Part shown: positions 1 through 5,853 of the stretch, in pieces
Numbering within the stretch: the stretch's first letter is position 1
Layout: the number at the start of each line of letters is the position of its first letter
Source: Desulfobacterales bacterium
Lineage (GTDB): Bacteria > Desulfobacterota > Desulfobacteria > Desulfobacterales > UBA5852
Length of the DNA: 5,853 nt
NCBI GenBank assembly: GCA_016735415.1
Contig: JAERRP010000489.1
Coordinates: 1-5,853 of the forward strand
Direction: 5' to 3'
Position numbers and translations under genes: made by a program
The notes under the pieces: model-generated
Seen by the model: the letters and a program-made list of their open reading frames with translations, nothing else
Databases searched by the model: none
Told to the model about the DNA's origin: nothing

Positions 1-56
1 TGACCTGAACGGGCGTTCTAACGTCACCGCCGGAAACGATAACCGGGACGCTACCC

Positions 57-512
57 ATGGAGATTATCAAAACCACCGCCTTGATTACGATCAACGAAAC
101 CCTCGGGGTCCAGTTGATCGGCTTTTTGATTTTTGTCTTCATTATCAACCGCGTGATGTTTCGGCCGGTAAGGCGTAATATGGCGACCCGTGACGCCTAT
201 TTTTCAGCCCAGGCAACCGAGATCGCCGCTCTGCGGACCGAGCTTGAAACGCTGATGGCGGCTGTTCGGACCGAGGAAAAGGAGCGCACGCAGGATGCCC
301 ACCGCCAGCGTGAAGAACTTTGCCGATCTGGAAAACAGGAGGCCGATCAGGTGGTTGCCGCCGCCCGGGTGGAAATCAAAAAACTTGAGGCCGCCGCCGC
401 AATGCAATTGGAAACCACCCTGGCCGCAGCACGGAAGGAAATCGAGACCGAATCCCGAAAGGTGGCCCGGGAGGTGATCCAGAGGCTCCTGGTGCCGGAG
501 ATCGTCAAATGA
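57..512 (+). CDS. F-type ATP synthase F0 subunit b' (peripheral stalk)
   Basis: This 151-residue protein is a probable b'-type stator subunit, which pairs with b to link the membrane F0 part to the F1 head. It has one hydrophobic segment at about residues 15-35 (LGVQLIGFLIFVFIINR), followed by the FRPVRR turn at 35-40 seen at the membrane exit of b subunits. The rest, about 36-143, is a charged, alanine- and glutamate-rich helix of coiled-coil type ending in a short amphipathic tail (REVIQRLLVPEIV). There is no cleavable signal, as is usual for b'. The ATG at 57 places the membrane segment at the normal distance from the N-terminus; only a weak GGGA (45-48) precedes it. Its stop overlaps the start of the b gene, so the two are probably translated together. 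The general b/b' assignment is firm; choosing b' over b rests on length, lack of a signal peptide and gene order. Confidence 0.88.
   Translation: MEIIKTTALITINETLGVQLIGFLIFVFIINRVMFRPVRRNMATRDAYFSAQATEIAALRTELETLMAAVRTEEKERTQDAHRQREELCRSGKQEADQVVAAARVEIKKLEAAAAMQLETTLAAARKEIETESRKVAREVIQRLLVPEIVK
497..512 (+). promoter_or_regulatory. Ribosome binding site and ATGA coupling junction, b' to b
   Basis: GGAG at 497-500 lies 8 bases before the ATG at 509, and that ATG shares bases with the TGA stop of b' (510-512). The site sits inside the end of the b' gene. This fixes the start of the b gene and suggests translational coupling, which would help give the 1:1 ratio of b and b' in the stalk. Confidence 0.75.
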
Positions 513-1114
513 AAAGCTTTCCAATCCGCCGTCTGGCCGGAATTCCCCTATCAGCCTGTGTCAGTCTGCTACCGGCCGTGGCCTGGGCGGCGGACAGTCC
601 TGATAACTGGCGCAGCACCTATGACATGGGGATGATGTGGGTGAATTTTCTGATTCTGATGGTTCTCCTGATCAAGTTTTTGCGTCCACCGGCCAGGAAT
701 TTTCTGAAAACCTACAAGGAGACCCTGGACAACAAACTTAATAAACTTGAAGCGGAGAAAACACAGGCGCAGGAGGCATTGCATGTCTTTCGAGAATCCA
801 TGCAGGCCCGGAAGACGCGCTGGAAAAATCGCTATCGAACAATTATCGCCCAGGGCGAACGCGAACGCCAGGCCTTGATCGAGGACGCCCGGACGCAGGC
901 CCACCGCCTGATGGACAATACCAACCGCCAGATCGAAGTCCGTGTCCGCGAAGCCGGCCAGCGGCTCAAAGGCGAAATCGTCGATAACGCCATCGACGTG
1001 GCGATGGTAGAACTTCAAGCCAAAATGACGCCTGAAATTGAACGCCGCTGGCTGGCTCATTTTTTAAAGGGTATTGCGGCGACTTCACCCCTCCAAGCCT
1101 TGACGGATTCGTAA
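509..1114 (+). CDS. atpF: F-type ATP synthase F0 subunit b (signal-peptide-bearing form)
   Basis: This 201-residue protein is a probable b subunit and partner of the preceding b'. Residues 1-27 look like a secretory signal: basic start with RR at 7-8, a hydrophobic stretch, and an AWA-AD site at 25-29. A second hydrophobic segment at about 42-59 (MMWVNFLILMVLLIKFL) is the membrane anchor, followed by the RPPARNFL exit motif. About 62-170 is a long charged helix typical of the stator dimer, and the C-terminus (about 172-190) would contact delta/F1. An N-terminal signal-like extension before the anchor is known in b subunits of Desulfobacterota and relatives. The ATG at 509 overlaps the upstream TGA (ATGA), with GGAG at 497-500 in good spacing, so coupled translation is likely. 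No delta-subunit gene follows, which is unusual for a b'/b pair. The protein has no internal stop or obvious decay. Confidence 0.9.
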   Translation: MKSFPIRRLAGIPLSACVSLLPAVAWAADSPDNWRSTYDMGMMWVNFLILMVLLIKFLRPPARNFLKTYKETLDNKLNKLEAEKTQAQEALHVFRESMQARKTRWKNRYRTIIAQGERERQALIEDARTQAHRLMDNTNRQIEVRVREAGQRLKGEIVDNAIDVAMVELQAKMTPEIERRWLAHFLKGIAATSPLQALTDS

Positions 1115-1127
1115 AAAGTCCGATAAA
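1100..1127 (+). promoter_or_regulatory. Candidate sigma70-type promoter for the efflux operon
   Basis: TTGACG (1100-1105, five of six matches to TTGACA) is followed after 16 bases by GATAAA (1122-1127, four of six matches to TATAAT). An overlapping AATAAT at 1126-1131 fits the -10 consensus better but would leave a 20-base spacer. The -35 box lies within the last codons of the b gene. Transcription from here would give a leader of roughly 145 bases before the pump start at 1281. It is the best promoter-like pair I see in the gap and would separate the pump genes from the ATP synthase genes. This is prediction from consensus only. Confidence 0.4.
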
Positions 1128-1142
1128 TAATGCGTTTCTATC

Positions 1143-1227
1143 ATCCGACAGGGAAATCGACAATCCGAGACGTCTCCAAACCAAAATTGAAACCCAGAAT
1201 TTCATCACCGGCCCCTTCCCCATCCGA
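1143..1227 (+). repeat. Three direct copies of ATCCGA in the pump leader
   Basis: ATCCGA occurs at 1143-1148, 1163-1168 and 1222-1227. The first two copies are exactly 20 bases apart, about two helical turns, with a related ATCGACA between them at 1156-1162. The copies lie downstream of the candidate promoter and upstream of the pump start, where an operator could be. The motif is short, so chance is possible. Confidence 0.3.
1167..1176. promoter_or_regulatory. Perfect 10-base palindrome GAGACGTCTC, possible operator
   Basis: GAGACGTCTC reads the same on both strands. It begins about 40 bases after the candidate -10 box and overlaps the second ATCCGA copy. Symmetric sites of this kind can bind dimeric repressors of efflux operons, but the flanking bases do not extend the symmetry and no regulator gene is seen beside the pump. 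Treat it as a weak operator candidate. Confidence 0.2.
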
Positions 1228-1280
1228 TAATCACCCCGGTTCAATGGTTTTCGCCGACTCAGCGTAGCGATTCGAATGAC

Positions 1281-4200
1281 ATGACAACGACGCCCACTAA
1301 AACAGACGGCCTCTCCCGTATGATTTCCAGCGCAATGCGCGGAACACTGCCGTTGCTTCTGCTCCTGGTTGCGTTGACCGGCGGCATCGTTGCACTTGCG
1401 ATCACGCCGCGTGAAGAAGAACCGCAAATCATCGTACCCCTGGCCGATGTCCTGGTATCGGCCCCCGGTCTCAGCGCCGCTCAGGTTGAACGCCAGATCG
1501 CCACGCCTCTGGAGAAGCTCCTGTATCAGATCGATGGCGTCGAGTACGTCTATTCCATGTCACGATCCGGGCAGTGTGTGGTGACAGTGCGGTTTTACGT
1601 GGGAGAAGACCGGGAAGATTCCCTGGTCAAAATCTACAACAAAATCTATTCGAATACGGACCGCATTCCGGCCAGTGTGGCCTCCTGGGTCGTAAAGCCG
1701 GTCGAAATCGATGATGTGCCCATCGTGGTGGCGGTTCTCTGGAGCGACACCCCTGAACGGACCGACGACTATCAGCTGCGGCGTCTGGCGGAGGAGATCG
1801 AACACGACCTGCAGTCCATCAAAAACACCAATCGGGTGACCGTTACCGGCGGGCGGCCGCGACAAATCCGGGTCGAATTGGATCCCAAAGCTCTGGCGGC
1901 CCGCCGCACGGCACCGCTGGATGTGCTCTGGGCCATCCGCGTCTCGAACCGCCTGCTGGCGGCCGACACCATTCCGATCCTGGATCAGACATTCGTGGTG
2001 GAAGCCGGCGCATTCATTCAAAATGCCGACGAGCTTCGGCATCTGGTGATCAACGTGATCGATGGCGTGCCGGTTTATCTTCAGGATGTGGCGCGCGTCA
2101 TCGATGGCCCGGCGGAACCGGATCATTACACCTGGATTGGTTTTGGTCCGGCCGGCCGGCAAGCGCCAATATCGCCGGAGAGCTTTCCCGCCGTTGCCCT
2201 TTCCGTGGCCAAGAAAAAAGGCGCCAACGCCGTCTGGGTGGCGGATGCCGTTGAAGAACGCCTGGCCGAACTCGAGCAGACCCTGTTTCCAGCGGAAGTG
2301 CACTACGAAGTCATCCGCAATTACGGTCGGACCGCCAACGATAAGATCAATGACCTGGTTTCCAGCCTCCTCGTGGCGGTTCTGACGGTGGTGCTTTTCA
2401 TCGGCGTATTCCTAGGCTGGCGAGCCGCGCTGGTGGTCGGCCTGGCCGTACCGGTATGCTACGGCATTACCCTGAGTCTCGATCTTCTGGCCGGATACAC
2501 CATCAACCGCGTCACCCTGTTTGCCCTGATTCTGTCTATCGGCCTGCTTGTCGACGATCCGATCACCGGGGTCGACAATATCGAACGGTATCTGCGCAGC
2601 GATCAGGGCATCCGCCGGCAGCGCATTGTGGCGGCCATGGCTGAAATTCGCAATGCCCTGGTCATGTCCACCATCGCGATCGTTTTTTCCTTCGCCCCCC
2701 TGTATTTCATCACCGGGATGATGGGGCCGTATATGGCACCCATGGCCTTCAATGTGCCGATCACCGTTACCGCCAGCACCGTCGTGGCGTTTCTGATCAC
2801 CCCCTGGCTGGCGTTGAAGCTGATCCGACCGTCAGCGGCAGGACCGGTCGCCGATACAACCCGGACGCCCGTGGTCCGACTATATGCCCTGTTGCTGAAA
2901 CCGCTTTTGAAAACACGACGGCGCTCCTGGGCGTTTCTGGCGCTGGTCGGGTTCCTGTTTTGCATCTCGATCACCCTGCCGGTGCTGCGGCGGGTGCCGC
3001 TCCAACTACTGCCCTTCGACAACAAAGACGAGTTCCAGATTATCGTCGATATGCCCGAGAGCAGCACCCTGGAGCGCACCCAGGCCGTGGCCGCAGTCTT
3101 GGGAAGCTATCTGCACCAGGTGCCGGAGGTCGTGAACTACACGGCTTTCGTGGGCCAACCCTCGCCCATGGATTTCAACGGCATGGTGCGCCACTATTAT
3201 CTGCGAGAGGGCGCCCACGAAGCCGATATCCGCGTCAGGCTTGCCCGCCGCCAGCGCCGATCGCAACAATCCCACGCCATTCTTCTGCGCATCCGCCGCG
3301 ACCTGGAAGCCATCGCCCGCCGGAACGGCGCCCGGATCAAACTGGTGGAAGTCCCCCCGGGGCCTCCCGTTATGGCGACGCTGGCCGTCGAGCTTTACGG
3401 CGACCAACAGCTCCCCTACCGAACCCTGCAAACAGCCGCCGGCGTGCTGGAAAATCGTCTCCGGCAGGAACCGCTGGTGGTCGATGTGGATAGTTCCGTA
3501 GGGGATGATCAGCAGAAGATCACTTTCGAGCCGGACCGGGAAAAAGCCGCGCTTTCCGGCCTCGCCACCGAGGATATTGCCGCGACCGTGCGCATGGCGG
3601 CCCATGGCCTGACGGCCGGACACCTGCAAATCCCCAGCGAAATAAATCCACTGCCGGTAATATTGAAACTGCCGCTGGCGACACGCAGCGACCCCCGCGA
3701 ATTGGCGGCATTACAAATCAAAGGGCGCCCCGGAATTACGAAAATTCGTGAAAAAGGCGGCGTGCGGGATGCGCCCCAACCACTTGTGCCGCTGGCCGAA
3801 TTGGGGTCGTTCAACGCATCGCTCCAGGACAAAATCATCTACCATAAAAATCTCAAACCCGTGGTTTACGTGTTTGCCGAGCTGGCCGGGCGGATGCCCG
3901 CCGAAGTGGTCCTGGACGTCGCGGCCGACCTCGACCGCGAAGAAAACAATAGCCGCCCGGTTCCCCTGGGGCGGCGCACGTATTTAAATGCCGGCGGCGG
4001 CCTGCCATGGCAATTGCCGGCTGGAATCCGCGCCGTCTGGAACGGTGAAGGCGAATGGAAAATCACGCTGCAGGTTTTCCGCGATCTGGGAATCGCATTC
4101 GGGGCGGCCCTGCTGGGTATTTTCTGGGTATTGCGGATACAGACCGGCCTGTCCGCCATCACCGGCATTATCATGCTGGCGATCCCCTTGTCGGTGATCG

Positions 4201-4631
4201 GAATCATGCCCGGCTTCTGGTTTTTAAACCTGGTTGGGACTCGATCGGTGCATGGCTTTCCCGATCCAATCCTTTTTACGGCGACCGCCATGATCGGCAT
4301 GATCGCTCTGGCCGGTATCGTGGTGCGCAATTCCCTGATCCTGGTCGAATTCATCCACATGGCCCTGCGCAATGGCCGCCCCCTGGCGGATGCCCTAGTA
4401 GAGGCCGGCGCGGTCCGCATGCGGCCCATTTTTCTGACGGCCGGCACCGCCTTGCTGGGTAACCTCGTGATCACCCTCGATCCGATATTCAGCGGTCTGG
4501 CATGGGCCGTCATCTTCGGCCTTGCGGCCGCCACCATGTTTACCCTGTTTTTGGTGCCGGTGCTCTACAACCTGCTATACAGCCATAAGCCCGGACACGG
4601 GCTAAGGGCGAAAGGAGAAGACGTCGCGTGA
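1281..4631 (+). CDS. RND-family efflux transporter, inner-membrane pump subunit
   Basis: This 1116-residue protein is a full-length RND pump (AcrB/AcrD/AcrF-like), expected to act as a proton-driven trimer exporting compounds through a periplasmic adaptor and outer-membrane channel. It shows the duplicated RND plan: TM1 about 22-42, large periplasmic loop about 43-357, TM2-6 about 358-513, TM7 about 549-570, second loop about 571-934, and TM8-12 about 936-1097. The proton-relay residues are visible: D425 and D426 in GLLVDDPI (TM4), R1016 in GIVVRNSLILVEF where AcrB has K940, and R1046/T1053 in VRMRPIFLT (AcrB R971/T978). The paired aspartates favour the drug/hydrophobe type over the heavy-metal CzcA/CusA type, but the substrate is unknown. 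The ATG at 1281 is the first in-frame start after a stop at 1188; it lacks a clear ribosome binding site, and M14 (1320) is an alternative. The adaptor gene overlaps its stop. Confidence 0.95.
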   Translation: MTTTPTKTDGLSRMISSAMRGTLPLLLLLVALTGGIVALAITPREEEPQIIVPLADVLVSAPGLSAAQVERQIATPLEKLLYQIDGVEYVYSMSRSGQCVVTVRFYVGEDREDSLVKIYNKIYSNTDRIPASVASWVVKPVEIDDVPIVVAVLWSDTPERTDDYQLRRLAEEIEHDLQSIKNTNRVTVTGGRPRQIRVELDPKALAARRTAPLDVLWAIRVSNRLLAADTIPILDQTFVVEAGAFIQNADELRHLVINVIDGVPVYLQDVARVIDGPAEPDHYTWIGFGPAGRQAPISPESFPAVALSVAKKKGANAVWVADAVEERLAELEQTLFPAEVHYEVIRNYGRTANDKINDLVSSLLVAVLTVVLFIGVFLGWRAALVVGLAVPVCYGITLSLDLLAGYTINRVTLFALILSIGLLVDDPITGVDNIERYLRSDQGIRRQRIVAAMAEIRNALVMSTIAIVFSFAPLYFITGMMGPYMAPMAFNVPITVTASTVVAFLITPWLALKLIRPSAAGPVADTTRTPVVRLYALLLKPLLKTRRRSWAFLALVGFLFCISITLPVLRRVPLQLLPFDNKDEFQIIVDMPESSTLERTQAVAAVLGSYLHQVPEVVNYTAFVGQPSPMDFNGMVRHYYLREGAHEADIRVRLARRQRRSQQSHAILLRIRRDLEAIARRNGARIKLVEVPPGPPVMATLAVELYGDQQLPYRTLQTAAGVLENRLRQEPLVVDVDSSVGDDQQKITFEPDREKAALSGLATEDIAATVRMAAHGLTAGHLQIPSEINPLPVILKLPLATRSDPRELAALQIKGRPGITKIREKGGVRDAPQPLVPLAELGSFNASLQDKIIYHKNLKPVVYVFAELAGRMPAEVVLDVAADLDREENNSRPVPLGRRTYLNAGGGLPWQLPAGIRAVWNGEGEWKITLQVFRDLGIAFGAALLGIFWVLRIQTGLSAITGIIMLAIPLSVIGIMPGFWFLNLVGTRSVHGFPDPILFTATAMIGMIALAGIVVRNSLILVEFIHMALRNGRPLADALVEAGAVRMRPIFLTAGTALLGNLVITLDPIFSGLAWAVIFGLAAATMFTLFLVPVLYNLLYSHKPGHGLRAKGEDVA
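4611..4631 (+). promoter_or_regulatory. Ribosome binding site and GTGA coupling junction, pump to adaptor
   Basis: AAAGGAG (4611-4617) is a strong Shine-Dalgarno sequence ending 10 bases before a GTG start at 4628. That GTG shares bases with the pump's TGA stop (4629-4631). The site supports the GTG start and indicates that the adaptor is translated from the same message as the pump, probably by coupling. Confidence 0.75.
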
Positions 4632-5689
4632 AAGGGCCATGGAAAATTGGGATTCTGATTCTGGCGCTGGCGCTGCTTGGCGGCACCATGGCACTGCTGG
4701 CGGGGTTTTTCGAAACCAAAATTCCGCTCGAGGCCGGGCGCAACCCGCTGCCGGACAAGGACGGTCCGGTCCTGAAAGTGGCGGTCCAGGCCGAACCCTC
4801 CTTTGAACAGGCCGCCGGAACCATCCGCTCCCGCACCGAAGCGGCGATTGCGCCGCTCATCACTGCCACGATCGCCGCCATTCAGGTCAGCGCCGGCGAT
4901 TTGGTCGAACGCGGCGACGTACTGGTGGTGCTCGATTCACGCGAACTCGCCGCGCGCAGGGATCAGGCGCAACAGGGAGTGGCCGCCGCCAAAATCATGC
5001 GGGCCAGAGCCGAACGGGATTTCAAGCGGATTCAGGATGTTTTTAAGACGGCTCCCGGGGCCATATCCAAAATGCAGTACGATCGCGCCCGGGCCGAAAT
5101 GCAGACGGCTCGGACGGCGCTCGTACGCGCCCAGCGCCGTATGGACGAGTCCACCACCGCGCTCAGCTACGGTCGCATCACGGCACCCTTTCCCGGGCGC
5201 ATCATCGATCGCTACGCTGAACCCGGCGACACGGCCCGCCAGGGTCAACCGCTGCTGCGCATGTACGACCCCTCCGCCATACGCGTCGAAGCCGGCGTAC
5301 GCGAATCCCTGGCTTCCCGGCTGCATCGTGGTCAGCCGCTCGTGGTCCGGGTCGATTCCCTGAATCAGGACTTCGAGGCGGTCGTGGAGGAAATTGTCCC
5401 CTCCGCCGACCCGGGTTCAAGATCGGTCCTGGTCAAAGCCGGTCTGTCCGCAAGCGCCGGCCTGTATCCGGGCATGTTCGCGCGCCTGCTGATTCCCACC
5501 GGCACCACGGAGAATATTTATATCCCGCTTGAAGCCGTCATCCATGTCGGTCAACTGGATTATGTCATCGTTAAAACCACCCGGGGACCGGGCCGACGAT
5601 TTATCCGCCTGGGAACGCCGGCCGGCGACAGGGTCGCGGTCCTCAGCGGCTTGCAGCCGGGAGAAGAAATCTTTCTGGACGTCGATTAG
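4628..5689 (+). CDS. RND efflux periplasmic adaptor (membrane fusion protein, HlyD/AcrA type)
   Basis: This 353-residue protein would bridge the RND pump to an outer-membrane channel. Residues 5-28 are a hydrophobic N-terminal segment that could be a signal peptide or uncleaved inner-membrane anchor; there is no cysteine in it, so it is not a lipoprotein like AcrA. Domain order fits the family: first lipoyl half about 68-107 (VSAGDLVERGDVLVVLDS), a helical hairpin about 107-178 rich in Ala/Arg/Gln, second lipoyl half about 180-213 (GRITAPFPGRI, then EPGDTARQGQPLLRM), a beta-barrel about 216-293, and a membrane-proximal domain about 296-352 ending in the typical LSGLQPGEEIFLD. The start is GTG at 4628, overlapping the pump stop. 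The pump-first order is the reverse of acrAB. No outer-membrane factor gene follows; the next gene is on the other strand. Substrate specificity cannot be read from the sequence. Confidence 0.94.
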   Translation: MKGPWKIGILILALALLGGTMALLAGFFETKIPLEAGRNPLPDKDGPVLKVAVQAEPSFEQAAGTIRSRTEAAIAPLITATIAAIQVSAGDLVERGDVLVVLDSRELAARRDQAQQGVAAAKIMRARAERDFKRIQDVFKTAPGAISKMQYDRARAEMQTARTALVRAQRRMDESTTALSYGRITAPFPGRIIDRYAEPGDTARQGQPLLRMYDPSAIRVEAGVRESLASRLHRGQPLVVRVDSLNQDFEAVVEEIVPSADPGSRSVLVKAGLSASAGLYPGMFARLLIPTGTTENIYIPLEAVIHVGQLDYVIVKTTRGPGRRFIRLGTPAGDRVAVLSGLQPGEEIFLDVD

Positions 5690-5753
5690 AAAATCGGTGG
5701 ACGTGGGGGCGCCGGCAGGGTTTGATTCGAACCGAAATGCATTTTCCGCACAG

Positions 5754-5853
5754 TTATTCTCCGTCCAGGGCTTTCCTTACCTGCTGGGAGAACTCGTTCA
5801 TGCTGAAGGGCTTCTGGATAAAGCCTTGACAGCCTCGATCCAGGATCGCCTGG
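5754..5853 (-). CDS. Response regulator receiver domain, C-terminal fragment (partial)
   Basis: Reading the minus strand from the window edge gives 32 residues and a TAA stop at 5756-5754. The peptide contains GCQGFIQKPFSMNEFSQQV, which matches the end of a CheY-like receiver: the small-residue/GF stretch of alpha4-beta5, the conserved Lys-Pro pair after beta5, and an alpha5 helix. The conserved lysine helps hold the active-site phosphoaspartate. The protein ends just after alpha5, so the receiver is the last domain. It may be a hybrid histidine kinase or a single-domain regulator; the rest lies beyond the window. It converges on the efflux adaptor gene across a 64-base gap, so shared function is possible but not shown. 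Confidence 0.82.
   Translation of the reverse strand, partial: QAILDRGCQGFIQKPFSMNEFSQQVRKALDGE

Noticed and set aside
2..178. Open minus-one-type frame across the window start that could be the tail of an upstream gene
   Set aside because: It would overlap the b' gene by about 120 bases and its peptide has no recognisable family features; other upstream frames stop at 1-3 and 6-8, so no partial gene can be assigned in 1-56.
548..559. LSAC (residues 14-17 of subunit b) resembling a lipoprotein lipobox
   Set aside because: The hydrophobic stretch before it is very short and continues after it to a better signal peptidase I site (AWA-AD at 25-29); ATP synthase b subunits are not known as lipoproteins.
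569..1060. Long minus-strand open frames inside the ATP synthase and efflux genes (for example here and at 1560-2303 and 3866-4537)
   Set aside because: They are antisense shadows of well-supported genes in GC-rich DNA; their peptides are rich in Arg, His and Pro and match no family I recognise.
1276..1284. Minimal open frame ATG-ACA-TGA overlapping the pump start
   Set aside because: It has no ribosome binding site and a two-codon frame is easily produced by chance.
5711..5735. Minus-strand GGTTCGAATC resembling a tRNA T-loop, hence a tRNA gene end or attachment site
   Set aside because: The flanking bases do not form the five-pair T stem, and no acceptor or anticodon arm is visible nearby; the neighbouring receiver gene occupies the space needed.
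5690..5753. Possible bidirectional terminator in the convergent gap, including GGTT/AACC arms around 5719-5733 and the palindrome AAATGCATTT (5735-5744)
   Set aside because: The first has only a four-pair stem with no T-run, and the second has no loop; neither resembles an intrinsic terminator.

Overview
This GC-rich window carries two co-directional gene pairs on the plus strand, plus the end of a converging gene on the minus strand. The first pair (57-1114) encodes the two unlike b-type stator subunits of an F-type ATP synthase, b' and b, joined by an ATGA start/stop overlap. The second pair (1281-5689) encodes an inner-membrane RND efflux pump and its periplasmic adaptor, joined by a GTGA overlap. 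The last 100 bases (5754-5853, minus strand) hold the C-terminus of a phosphoacceptor receiver domain.

The likely source is a Gram-negative bacterium, because an RND pump with a membrane fusion protein implies an outer membrane. Separate b' and b genes, with b carrying a secretory signal-like N-terminus, resemble ATP synthase clusters of Desulfobacterota (the former delta-proteobacterial sulfate reducers). This placement is inferred from protein style and is not proven by any marker gene here.

Layout: 1-56 holds the upstream flank of b' with only a weak ribosome binding site and no gene that can be assigned. 57-1114 holds b' and b. 1115-1280 is a 166-base gap with a plausible sigma70-type promoter overlapping the end of b, three copies of ATCCGA and a 10-base palindrome. 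1281-5689 holds the efflux pair. 5690-5753 is a 64-base convergent gap without a convincing terminator.

The b'/b pair would form the peripheral stalk that holds F1 still against the rotating c-ring. The usual next genes (delta, alpha, gamma, beta, epsilon) do not follow; the efflux operon begins instead. The pump and adaptor would need an outer-membrane TolC-type channel from elsewhere, since none is encoded here. The pump's substrate cannot be read from the sequence. The window looks like ordinary core and efflux gene content, and I found no convincing undescribed system. The points most worth checking are the isolated stator pair and the regulatory gap in front of the pump.
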